Under the pieces are notes generated by a model. It searched no databases, was not told the DNA's origin, and worked only from the letters and a program-made list of their open reading frames with translations. From assembly GCF_050624435.1 (NCBI RefSeq), contig NC_134546.1, positions 77,789,700 through 77,853,699 on the forward strand: a stretch of 64,000 bases of DNA. Reading direction: 5' to 3'. Every line of letters starts with the position of its first letter. The stretch's first letter is position 1. Shown here piece by piece: positions 34,741-45,464 of the stretch. The position numbers and the translations under genes are program-made. The stretch comes from Tenrec ecaudatus. Lineage: Eukaryota > Chordata > Mammalia > Afrosoricida > Tenrecidae.

Positions 34741-35249
34741 TGTTGGACAGGGTTCTCTAGAGAGACAAAACCAGATTTCTAGTAATTATATATATATTTA
34801 TAAAGATAGTTTTATAACACAAGAAATGAACCATTAAATCATATACAGATAATACAATAAATTAACAGTTAAATTATAAAGCAGTGAGACACTAGAAGTC
34901 CTTTAAGGCTTGAGAGCCACCAGTTGTCAGTCCCTCTCTGTAGAGAGAGCTGGGATATATATACCCAGGCAGCAAACAGCAAGGCAGTTCACCAACTGTC
35001 GGTCCCAGCTGCAGAGACAAACATTCCAATAGTGTGGGCTTAAAGGGACCTTAACTTACAGCGACACAGTCCACAGGCTAGGTATCCCACAGGTAGTGTA
35101 CCTCTTAAAATGAGGCATGTCCAATGATTAAAGAACAAGAGACAAGCAAGGCGAGGCTCACTGAGCGATTTATCCCTCCACCCTTCAATTAATCCTACTG
35201 GTGTTTATTGGCCAGGTGTTTATTGGCCACAATAAACTATCAAAATCCA
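34741..35249 (-). mobile_element. ERVL 3' LTR
   Basis: On the minus strand it runs from tggattttgatagtttattg to tctagagaaccctgtccaac-a, a TG...CA LTR of about 509 bp. A purine-rich tract (ggcaagggg at 35250-35258 on the minus strand) directly precedes it, as expected for plus-strand priming. It carries ccaataaacacc twice in a 15-base tandem duplication near 35205-35230. The plus-strand solo LTR at 20298 belongs to the same family. Confidence 0.82.
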
Positions 35250-35259
35250 CCCCTTGCCA

Positions 35260-35595
35260 ACCTGGCACCTGTACACAATTCTTTACCCACACATACTTAT
35301 CATCAATCATCTATCATACATATAAATTATATCAATAAATTATATCATCAAATTATATCTGATATATCATACCTGAACAAAGGAAATATATGCGATAATC
35401 ACAAAAAAAAAACAACGTTGACAATTACAAACCTCGCTTTTGCAATTGATCACGTGGTCATAATTGATAGGTAGAACTACATTCTACTACTACCCATTCT
35501 GTTTTACCTTTGCCCTCAGCAAGCACCTCAGCTGGTTGTGGTTTTTGACCTAGCGGGGTGACCCAGACCTTCATTCCTGAGGGGTCTGGGTCATT
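35260..35595 (-). mobile_element. ERVL region between pol and 3' LTR
   Basis: AT-rich DNA with no env-like frame, consistent with ERVL elements, which lack env. Confidence 0.6.
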
Positions 35596-36390
35596 TTAAG
35601 TCCCGTCAGGATTGGGTTGCTGTAACTTACCATTTACTTTAATAACAGGGCCTGGTAACAATAAGAGTCGGCCTATGGGATCTCCTGGATTCCAGACATA
35701 TTCTTCTTTACCTCCATTATGTAGTACCAGTCCAATTTCTCCTTGGCAATCAGGATCAATCACACCACTTAGTACAGTGCCACTCTTCCTGACCTGTTGA
35801 TCCAAAGGCATGAGAAGTCCAAAGTGCCCAGGGGGCATTCTCAGCTGCCAGTTCAGAGGAATCCATGCTGTGTTTCCAGGTGGGAGAGTTCCTTTCTTCG
35901 CGACTAGGACCTCCAGGCCTGAGGAACACAGGGTTGCTGGGACAGGAAGCAAAAATTCTGCAAGGGGATTGCTAGGAGTAATAGTGAGTGGTGCCACTTC
36001 AGCTTCCACCCCTTGGTTCCTGGACCCATGAATTCTGCCTATTGGAAACACAGCATCATATATTGACCGCTGGTTTAGAGCGTATACAGTTTCCTGCAGA
36101 ATATTGCCCCAGCCCCGCAAGTTGTTGCCACCTAGTTGGCGTCGTAATTGTGTCTTTGGGAGCCCATTCCATCTTTCTATCAAGGTGGCAGCTTCAGGAT
36201 GGTGAAGAACAAGATACGACCAGTGGATTCCATGGGAATGGGCCCATTGCCTCATTGAATTTACTGTAAAATGAGTTCCTTGATCTGAAGCAATGTTATG
36301 TGTGATGCCATGCCGGTGAATGAGGCATTCTGTAAGTCCACGAATAGTAGATTTGGCAGAAGCATCACGTGCAGGGAAGGCAAATCCATA
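35596..36390 (-). pseudogene. pol: ERVL pol: integrase core end plus dUTPase
   Basis: Minus strand. The upper part has the second catalytic Asp of integrase (SDQGTHF, near 36285) and the Glu helix (EAATLIERWNG near 36190). The lower part, 35600-35960, is a dUTPase domain: PPGHFGLLMP, the GVIDPDCQGEIG active-site motif and a C-terminal GDPIGRLLLLP. A dUTPase behind integrase at the end of pol is the hallmark of ERVL. A TGA at 36391-36393 separates this from the frame above. No env follows. Confidence 0.9.
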
Positions 36391-36990
36391 TCAAGGGTAG
36401 GTGCCTATTCCAGTAAGAACAAAACACTGTCCCCTCCATGATGGAAGTGGTCCTATGTAATCAAACTGCCACCAAGTTGCTGGTTGATCTCTCCGAGTAA
36501 TGGTCCCATATCTTGGAGTTAACGTTGGTTTTTGTTGCTGGCAAATGGGACACTCAGCAGTGGCAGTGGCCAAGTCAGCCTTGGTGAGTGGAAGTCCGTG
36601 TTGCTGTGCCCATGCATAACCTCCATCCCTGCCACCATGCCCACTTTGTTCATGTGCCCATTGGGAGATAACAGGAGTGGCAGAGGAAAGAGGAGGACTA
36701 GTCTCCACAGCGCGTGTCATCTTATCCACTTGATTATTAAAGTCCTCCTCTTCAGAGGTAATCCTTTGGTGAGCATTCACATGAGATACAATTAACTTTA
36801 CTTTCTTGGCCCATTCAGAGAGGTCTATCCACATACTTCTTCCCCACCCCTCCTTGTCACCAATTTTCCAATCATGGTCCTTCCAATTCCCAGACCATCC
36901 AGCCAAGCCATTAGCCATTGCCCATGAATCAGTATATATTCTCACACCTGGCCATTTTTCCTTATATGCAAACTGAAGAGCCAGGTGCAC
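36391..36990 (-). pseudogene. pol: ERVL pol: RNase H and integrase N-terminus
   Basis: Minus strand, an open 199-codon frame. RNase H features: YTDSWAMANGLAGW near 36910 and the later NNQVDKMTR. Then the integrase zinc domain, with His residues in HEQSGHGG and Cys residues in CPICQQQ, and the first catalytic Asp in WWQFDYIGPL. It ends at the in-frame TGA shared with the previous entry. Confidence 0.9.
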
Positions 36991-36999
36991 TGCTCGAAG

Positions 37000-37735
37000 T
37001 TCTGCCCATTAGGAAAATTTCCCTTCACCACTGTCCTTTAGGGAGATCCCCAAAAGAGGCTGTAGTGCTGCTGCTGTCCATTTATGAGTGGCGCCTGCAT
37101 ATCGTGCAGAGCCATCCGTAAACCAAGAATGACTTTTTTGGTCTTCAGTTAAAGTACGGTAAGGAACTCCCAGGAGGCCATAGGTGCAGACTGGGTGAAA
37201 GGAAGCAATGTGACAGGAGTGGAGGCTGTGAGCATTTGAGCCACTTCTTCATGCAGTTTACTTCTTCCTTCAGGTCTTGCTTTGGCCCGATTTCGTATAT
37301 ACCACTTCCATTTAACAATGAAGTGTTGCTGTGCACGTCCAACCTTATGATTATGTGGGTAAGACAATACCCAGTTCATGATAGGTAGTTCAGGCCTCAT
37401 GGTGACTTGGTGGCCCATGGTCGGGCGTTCAGTCTCCACCAAGGCCCAGTAACAGGCCAACAGCTGTTTTTCAAAGGGGGAGTAGTTGTTTGGTGGTTTT
37501 CAGAGGTTGGCAAGACATTACTCCAAAATCCCAATGGTCTACGCTGTGATTCACCAATAGGGGTCTGCCAAAGACTCCACACTGCATCTTTATCTACAAT
37601 TGACATCTCTAGCACTATCGGGTTAGCTGGATCATATGGTCAAAGTGGCAAAGCAGCTTGCATGGCAGCCTGAACTTGTTGAAGAGCCTTTTCTTGTTCT
37701 GGGCCCCACTCAAAAATGGAGGCTTTTTGTGTCAC
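37000..37735 (-). pseudogene. pol: ERVL pol: RT connection / RNase H start, frameshifted
   Basis: Minus strand. Two overlapping frames, 37397-37615 (SIVDKDAVWSLWQTPIGESQ) and 37149-37460 (ACYWALVETERPTMGHQ), are one ERVL segment split by a frameshift near 37450-37500. A further break and a stop (near 37010) lie before RNase H. Confidence 0.85.
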
Positions 37736-38830
37736 TTGATAAATAGTTTGAAGTAGAACACCCAAGTGAGGGATATGTTGCCTCCAAAATCTGAAGAGCC
37801 CACTAGGTGTGCCTCTTTTTTAGTTGTTGAGGGCACTAAATGCAATAGCTTATCCTTCACTTTAGTAGGAATATCTCGACATGCCCCACACCACTGGACC
37901 CCTAGAATTTTTCCTGATGTGGAGGGTACCTGAATCTTTGTTGGGTGAATTTCCCAACCCCTTGTACACAGATATTGTACCAATGAAACTAGAGTCTTTG
38001 ATATATCCTCCTTAGTGGGTCCAATCAGCATAATGTCATCAATATAATGGACAAGTGTGACATTTTGTGGAATTGACAGATGGTCAAGGTTCCTTCGGAC
38101 TAAATTATGGCACAGGACAGAAGAGCTGATGTACCCCTGGGGGAGAGTTGTGAAAGTATATTGTTGCCCCTGCCAGGTGAAGGCAAACTGCTTCTGGTTG
38201 TCCTTTGAGACTGGTATTGAGAAGAAGGCATTAGCCAGATCAATAGCTGCATACCATGTACCAGGAGAAGTATTAATTTGCTCAAGCAATGTAATCACAT
38301 CTGGGACAGCAGCTGCAATTGGAGTCATCACCTGGTTAAGTTTACGATAATCCACTGACATTCTCCAGGATCCATCTGTCTTCTTTACAGGCCAAATTGG
38401 TGAATTAAATTGGGATGTAGTAGGAATCACCACCCCTGCATCTTTCAAGTCTTTGATGGTGTCACTGATCTCTGCAATCCCTTCAGGAATGCGGTACTGC
38501 TTTTGGTTTACTATTTTCCTAGGCAATTGCAATTCTAATGGTTTCCACTTGGCCTTTCCTACCATGATAGCCCTTATTCCAAATTTTAGGGATCCGATAT
38601 GGGGGTTCTGCCAATTACTAATTATGTCTATTCCAATGATGCATTCTGGAACTGGGGAAATAACCACAGGATAGGTCCGGGGGCCCACTGGACCCACAGT
38701 GAGGCATACCTGAGCTAAAACTCCATTGATAACTTGACCTCCATAAGCCCCCACTCTGATTGGTGGGCCTTCGAAACTTTTTGGGTCTCCTGGAATTAGT
38801 GTCAGTTCTGAGCCAGTGTCTAGTAATTAC
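37736..38830 (-). pseudogene. pol: ERVL protease and reverse transcriptase
   Basis: Minus strand. Protease: the LLDTGSELTLIPG motif near 38800 keeps the catalytic DTG, but a TAA stop lies just before it at 38827-38829. The frame 37732-38754 runs through the protease end, RT fingers (SPIWPVKKTDGSWRM), LPQGY and the YIDD catalytic box (LVHYIDDIML near 38040). It loses frame after TKKEAHLVGSS near 37790-37800. Length and motif order match ERVL. Non-functional. Confidence 0.92.
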
Positions 38831-39720
38831 CGAAAAGTTTGATTATTTCCTTTCCCCCAATGAACAGTCACTCTTGTGAAAGACCGCAGGTCCCTTTGTG
38901 GAAGGCTAGAAGAAAGACTAACAGTATAAACCTTCAGTGATGTAGCAGGGTCCTCCTTACAAGGGACCTGGCCTCCCCTTCATTCAAGGGGTTGTGGGTC
39001 TCTAAACTGGCTCAGGTCTGGGAATTGATTGAGCGATCATGACTGTCTATTCTGCTGTTCACTTGATCTACCATTCTGTTGCCTGTAGAGATCACGTAAA
39101 TATTTAGTAGGCTCCCATCTATTTCATTCCTAGAGACACCGTGACTACGTAGTCAATGCCATAATTCCACACGAGACAGGTTGCTTTGATTATTATTGAA
39201 AAATTTTTGTCTATTATAACCATGCCCACTCTGTCTCTATTGATTCAGAGCTGACACCTGCCCTCTACCATCACGGGAAACAATCAGCCCCATTGTGGGC
39301 AAATGTCGGAGTTCGCTTATGGCAGTGCCCACTGTTAATCCTGGTGCACATGAAATAGCAATTACAGGAGTCTTAAGAGATGTTGGGGCCCACTTCACAA
39401 ACTTTTTCCTTATGGTTGTGGTAAAGGGTATGTCCGCAGGACATTCCCTTTTTGGGTTTATGGGAATATCTTGATAGATCCATTCTAACATACCATTTTC
39501 TCTAAGCTTTTGGATACCTTCCTCTACAGTGTACCAAGGTAGGTCAGGTACTTCAAGTTGGTCTAATCTAGTTAAAGATATTTGTCGAAAACTAGACCCT
39601 GGATAGTGAAATGCCAATTGAAATGTTCCAACAAGCAGATGAAACACCATAACACTTACTCCTCTATGCCATGAAATATTTAAAACAGTTTCTTGGCCAA
39701 CAGAGTAGAAGTGATACATA
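38831..39720 (-). pseudogene. gag: ERVL gag C-terminal part
   Basis: Minus strand. Frame 39237-39719 includes PFTTTIRKKFVKWAPTSLKT and RDGRGQVSALN, as in ERVL gag. Between 39236 and 38831 the gag end and gag-pro junction continue in broken frames with several stops. The gag N-terminus and 5' LTR are absent above ~39920. Confidence 0.78.
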
Positions 39721-40085
39721 ATTGAGCTTATTCAAAAGAAAAGGTACCCAACAGAATTTTCAATTATATCATTTATAGCAAGCAAAATCATCCAACAATA
39801 GTTACAGCAATACATTGACAAGGGGTTGCCAGAAGTTAAGGACAGATTCAGAGAGGATGTGGAACAATAGATATTAATTCTGTCAGATGGGTCTTGGCTG
39901 AAAGCAGAGTTTATCAGAAACAATGTTTATTTATGTTCTACTTACTATGCCACGGCATTTTACTGTAAGGACCACAAAAAAACAAACAAACAAACACATA
40001 GCCTTGAGGAGGACAGGAATTCCAGAACACTTCATTGTGCTCAGGCAGAACTTGTACATGGATCAAGAGCGAGTTCAACCAAGAG
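39721..40085. other. Junction between ERVL gag and an RTE tail
   Basis: Possibly further decayed gag up to ~39920, then a short A-rich stretch with (aaac)n near 39975. No gene seen. Confidence 0.4.
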
Positions 40086-41030
40086 AACAAGTGCATACTG
40101 CCTGGTTTAAATCGCAAAATGTGTGTCACAGGGTAGTATCCTCTCACCAGATGTGTTGAATATATACATTGAGCAAATAATCAAAGAAGCAGGTTTCTAT
40201 GAAGAAGATTGGGGCATCACTGTGGAGAAAAGCTTATTAACTATGTTCAATATGCAGATGACAAAACCTTGCTTTCTGAAAGTGAAGAGGACTTGAATCA
40301 TTTGATGAATATTACTGATTTTAGCTCACAGCTTGGGTTATAACTCAAAGTAAAGAAAATCAGAATGCTCACAACTTACTCATAGGTCACATCATGATAA
40401 ATAGAACAAAGTGAGAAGTTATCAAGGATTATGTCTTGCTTGGACCCACAATCAATACTCATGGAAGCAGAAGTCAAAATATAAGATGACACATTGCATT
40501 TGGTAAATAAGCTGCATAAGAAGTCTTTAGAGCACTGATAAACAAGGTATTACTTTTAAGGACTGAGTTGTGCTTGACCCAACCATGGAATTTTCCATTG
40601 CTCGTATGCATGTGAAATCGGACATTGACTAACCAAGACTGAAGAAGAGTCAATATGTTTGAATTGCGGTGCTGATGAGAAATAGTGGGAATGCCAGGGA
40701 CTGCTGAGAAGAAAAACAAATCGGCCTTGGAAGAAGTATGGTTGTAATACTCCTTACAGGCAAGGATGATGATACTCCATCTTAAGTAATTTGAGCATGT
40801 TTTCAGGGCAGACCACTACTGGAAAGGATATCATGAATTGTAAATTAGAGGAGCAGAGCAAAAGAGGTAGAGGATCGAGGAGATGAATTGACACTGTGGC
40901 TGCAACAATGTGCTCAAACATATGAGCAGTTGGGAGGATGCTCCAGGATCAGATAGTGTTTTGTTTAATTGTGCATAGCACACCTATGGGTGGGAAGAAA
41001 CTCAATGGCACCTAAGAACAAAACCAACAT
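40086..41030 (+). mobile_element. RTE (BovB-type) LINE 3' end
   Basis: Plus-strand remnants of the RTE polymerase end: atgcagatgacaaaaccttg (Y/C-ADD box region), then MFELRC (usual DAFELWCWRR) and GMPGTAEKKN, down to a tail ggtgggaagaaactcaatgg. Many stops. The final bases match the AfroSINE tail. Confidence 0.75.
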
Positions 41031-41089
41031 CAAAATATGAAGGTCTTTGTTCTTGAAATTCCCAACATTTTGGTCTATTCACTTCTATG

Positions 41090-41190
41090 TTAGTCCGTGA
41101 TGACTAGACAATGACTAGGGACACTCATTGTGCATGAGAGAGCTTTTTATCAACAAGTAATTGTATATCAAGGAAACTCCTAGCTCAGTG
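41090..41190 (-). repeat. LTR-like repeat end fragment (MLT/MaLR-like)
   Basis: ttagtccgtgatgactagac and gagagctttttatcaacaag match, on the minus strand, the end of the family at 3034-3505 and 13335-13870. Confidence 0.45.
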
Positions 41191-41475
41191 CTGTGTTGTT
41201 TAAATCTGTTGGTTTCTCTGCAGGATGCCAGGCCCCCATGTTTTCTCCCCTCAGACCATTTTGTTGCAGGACAACTGCTACATGATCTTCTACTGACCTC
41301 GCCAAGATGGCGTCCAGTATTCCAACCAAGTGGTCAGTTGGCGGGGACTTGGTCGCTAGCCAGCCTGGTCTAGAGGATGTACCCTCCCCACTCCTTCGGG
41401 GTTTACCGGCTAGTCATGCCCTGCTCCCATGGTTGGTCCCACACTAGTTCCCATGGTCGGACCCGCCCTGTTGGT
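41191..41475. other. GC-richer unassigned segment
   Basis: Contains gccaagatggcgtcc and repeated cccatggt; base composition differs from its surroundings. No coding or repeat assignment. Confidence 0.35.
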
Positions 41476-41477
41476 TT

Positions 41478-41900
41478 TTTTTGAAACGTTTTATTAGGGA
41501 CTCATACAACTCTTATCACAATCCATACATACATTGATTGTGTAAAGTACATCTGTACATTCATTGCCCTCATCATTTTCAAAACATTTGATCTCCACTT
41601 AAGCCCTTGGCATCACATCCTCTTTTTTTCCCTCCCTCCCTCATGAGGGAGAACACTCCTCCCTTCCTCATGAGCCCTTGATAATTTATAAATTATTATT
41701 TTGTCATATCTCGCCCTGTCTGATGTCTCCCTTCACTTCCTTTTCTGTTGTCCATTCCCCATGGAGGAGGTCACATGTAGATTCTTGTAATCTGTTCCCT
41801 GTTTCCAACCCACTCTCCCTCTACCCTCCCAGTATCTACACTCACACCCCTGGTCCGGAGCATATCATCCACCCTGGATTCCCTGTGTTTCTAGTTCCAA
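41478..41900 (-). mobile_element. LINE 3'-end fragment
   Basis: T-run, then ttagggactcatacaactct and the rest of the family's tail. Minus-strand sense. Confidence 0.8.
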
Positions 41901-43237
41901 CCTGAATTTATTTTAAAAAGAATGAAAATAGAAACAACCTATGTGTCCCAAAAGAGATGAATAAATTGTGGTATACACATTTTCATGCTCTAAGATGTTG
42001 AGCACTAGAATCAATTCATGCTGCCTAGCTCTAAACTTACACCATGCAGTTGCTTGTCCCAACTCAGGTTCCTCTGGCATGAAGGGAGGTGCCCACACAG
42101 GTACCTACACTACTCAGGTGTTCCTTTGCAAATGATCATGAGCAAAGCCTGAGCTACCCTCAATTTCAAAAAAGAACAAATAAGCATATCTTGAAATGTT
42201 TCAGTATATTATTAGTATTTTTTCTGCCATTTCTCCTAGAAAATACATTTTTAAATGCCAGGTTTTTCTGTTCTAATTTATTAAGATATTTTTATCCTCA
42301 TTTGTCCTAAATTATCTGCCCCCAAGACAGATCAAGCATAGGCAATGTGTATGGATGGTGCAGTGCCAGACAGTGTTCTGTTCTGCTGTACATAGGGTCC
42401 CTGTGAGTCAGAAGTGACTCAGTAGCACCTATTCACAACAACCACATAACCCAGATTTCCAATCCTGCCTTCATTCAGGACACGATGCTTTACTGGGAAG
42501 AAGGCATTCGAACTGCTCAATAATTGGTCTACTTCCTGGCAGGACCCCTATCCTGGGGGGTCATCTTGTAGAAATCCTAAAAGGCTATGGTATGATGACC
42601 AGAGCTCATATGAAAAAGGTTTAAGCAAATGGAAAATTGCACCAGTGAGATAGAGGCCAAAGAAGCTGTGCCAAATATAAAACTTTTGCCTTTCATGACT
42701 TTGTTCTTATTCTTCAAGGGGAGCAAGAGCTACCCTGATCATTTAATTTGAAAACTTTTGCTCATCCACTCTACAACCTTAATCTTGCCCCTTCCAAAAT
42801 CTCAAAGGATATTGAGAAGGAACATGCTGTGAATCCCTCATAAATCTAGAACTTCATTTTGTACATTTCACTTTGTAGTATTATTCCTATAAAAGAGACA
42901 TATCACTATAATTCTGTGTATTGTGTGTTAATATAACAATAAAATGAATTCATGTGTGATAATAATTTAGCATAGTCACACAAAACATATTTCTAAGGTT
43001 ATTATCCTTGTGCCCTTCACAACACACCTAAAACACTCAGATCTGTTCTAGGAAGAGAACACGCATATCTCAGAAGTCATGCATCTTCATTTATTGTCAT
43101 GTAGTAAGAAGGCAGGAAAATCCACCCTCCCTTTATTGATGAAAGCCAACACAGCCCCAACCCTGCAGCTCTGGAAGTGCTCCTGGATTATCAGGTGTCC
43201 ACACTCAGTGATCAGGACTGAGCACAACACAGACAGC

Positions 43238-43738
43238 ATGGAGTCTGTGCTGAAAGGGGTTTCTCCTTGTTGTTATTTTAACAGGTAATTCAAAAACATT
43301 TTTTTAATCAAGAACAAGTTTGTGTGCCTAGGCATTGAGTGAGAAACACGGTGAAGATGTTTGATAGTTTTCTAACTCAGGATATCTCTGCTTGCATATG
43401 TAGAGCAAGTGGAGTATGGGGGTACTTAAAACAGCCTGGGGTGTCTCTGAGACTCCCCTATGCAACCTCTAGATTGCCCTTCAGTAGCTATGCCATGATA
43501 TGGGTCCATTAGTTTCGGGGAAGGACCAGGAGTGGGCCTCACGTATTAGTACCAGGGTGGTAGTACATACTCCAAAGATTCTGGGAAAGGTCGACTCACT
43601 ATCTCCCAAGAAAACTCTAAGACCAGGGGGAGCGGGGAGGGAGGGGAAAAAAAGAGAAAACTCTAAGGACATGCTGTATCTACGTATGAACAGCCTGCAA
43701 TTCGAGGAGATGCCTTTGTATTTCTATGTTGCTACCAT
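43238..43738 (+). pseudogene. IGHV3-like pseudogene, unit A copy 2, split by a small insertion
   Basis: The leader ATG at 43238 opens MESVLKG; the exon ends ttattttaacag at 43284, one base longer than usual, which shifts phase. The exon 2 acceptor is damaged (gcttgcatatgtag). FR1-CDR1 reads VEYGG, the first Cys region is LPYAT (Cys lost), then PSVAMP-type text in broken frames. A 34-base insertion with a 12-base duplication disrupts FR3 (43610-43667). The end is LRMNSLQFEEMPLYFYVA, with the second Cys replaced by Tyr. Both cysteines are lost, so it cannot be functional. Confidence 0.88.
43610..43667 (+). mobile_element. 34-base LINE-derived insertion in FR3
   Basis: gaaaactctaag occurs at 43610-43621 and again at 43656-43667. 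Between them lies agcggggagggagggg followed by an A-run. The G-rich core also occurs in the LINE 3' end at about 11497, and the duplication plus A-tail fit target-primed insertion of a tiny fragment. Confidence 0.6.
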
Positions 43739-43777
43739 CACAGCCAGGAGAAATCAGACTGGACCAGGATACAAGTC
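43739..43777 (+). promoter_or_regulatory. Degraded 23-RSS
   Basis: Heptamer cacagcc (two mismatches), 23-nt spacer, nonamer atacaagtc. Copy 1 of this unit has a perfect RSS, so decay occurred after duplication. Confidence 0.7.
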
Positions 43778-44469
43778 TCCCCTGAAAGAAGGAAACAGGC
43801 CCCAAGAGGGCACTCAGGACCCAAAGAGCACAGGCCTCAGGTCCAGGAGCAGGTGCAGATGGAGGTTTAGGGCTGCTTTCCTGTTGTGATATTGGCATTC
43901 TTCTCCATCTCTCATTTTACCTCAGAATATCTCTTTATGTAAATTACTATGCTGTGTCAGTCTCTGATATTTCCTACATTTAAAAAGTTGTATTATAACA
44001 AGAAAACATTCTTCAGATAAATCAGCCTGTTTTTTGTTGTTGTTGTTGTTGTTGATGAAAATGATTCTGCCAGGTGGTCCTCAAGATCAGCATCCCGATG
44101 AAACTCAGGGAGACTTGGAGATTCAGTCTAATGAGATTGAGGGAAGATGGAGTGATTGGGTTCTGTGAGAGCATAAACATTTGAATTGGATCAGAAAGTC
44201 TGGTTATTCAAACTCCTCAAATGACGCATGAATTCCCAGATTATGTCATTGACTTCCAGGCTAGAGTTATGCAGGCGGCAAGTTAGGAAACAAACCATAT
44301 GAAAAGAGAATGTGGCTCCCATATGACTCTCATCTTCAGTAGGAAGTGTGCAGGTCGGACTCAGCATTGGTCCAAAGTCTCTTTGTGTCTTTCTCTACTT
44401 TCTGTCTCTCTTGTTCAGCAAGATGACATGATTTTGGAATATTTATCTTTCCCAATGCAAGTCTGTTCA

Positions 44470-45170
44470 CATTCTCAATATGCCATGTTCATGGACAAGA
44501 ATGCTCAAGACCAAGGAAACATCAATACTACCCAATGTTATCTTTCAATACAATGAAATCCTGATCCAAAGGATAACTTAATCCTTTAAATAAATGGAAA
44601 AATAATTACTCATTTTCCATGGAGAATCCTAGGATAATCATAGGACCCAACATGGCTGAGATCAAGGTAGGGGGCCTCACACAAACTAACCTCAAATGTA
44701 TCACACAGTCACAGCTGTCAAAACAGCCTGGTACTTGTACACTGATAGCTATATTAACCAATAGAATAGAATAGAAAACTAATAAATAATCCATCCACAC
44801 ACAGGCAACTCATCTTCAACAAAGGCCAAAGGGACTTCTTAAGGGAGAGCTACATTCTCTTCAACAATGGGCTGACACAATTGGATCGCCATACTCAGAA
44901 GAATGAAAGACAACCAAAACCTCAGCTCCTGTACAAAAATGAACACCAGATGATCAAGGACCTAATGTAAATCCCAGAGCTATAGACACCATCTATAAGG
45001 AAGCAGAGACACATGTAAGTGGCCCATTGCAGGGCATTCATACACTGTCAAACAGAGCAAAGGAAGTACACACAATAAGACAACATATATGAGAGTGACC
45101 TAAAATTCAGACATCGATGTGCATCAAAAGAACAAAAAGGGAAGTCAGGCAATAAATAAAAAAAACAAAA
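44470..45170 (+). mobile_element. L1 ORF2 C-terminal remnant, unit A copy 2
   Basis: Same remnant as 19250-20010: ccatgttcatggacaagaat, ataatccatccacacacagg, ctcagaagaatgaaagacaa. Broken frames. Confidence 0.65.
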
Positions 45171-45464
45171 AGCTCTGCTAATTTTAAGCTGCAGTGTTGT
45201 CTGTCTATTCCGTGTACAACAATAGACAACTGGAGCAAATATGACTGCATTTTCCTTGGAGTCATAATTTCTATCATTTCCACCTTTCAGAATTTTGAAA
45301 GACGCAGTGCACCTTGATTAAGTGACTGACCAAGCCCAACCCCAGGAAATGGGGGACTTGGAAAAAAAACCTAGAACATCTGAATCTAGAGTTCAATGTG
45401 TTGCTTCTTCAGAGTTCAGGGAGCACTCAGGAGCTCATTGAGAACATATGTACCAAACCTGTTA

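Larger units (their letters stand above)
42030..45460 (+). repeat. Duplication unit A, copy 2
   Basis: Collinear with 16560-20297. It lacks the LINE at 17325-17690 and the ERVL LTR that follows copy 1. After agcactcaggagct at about 45435 homology to copy 1 ends. Confidence 0.8.
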
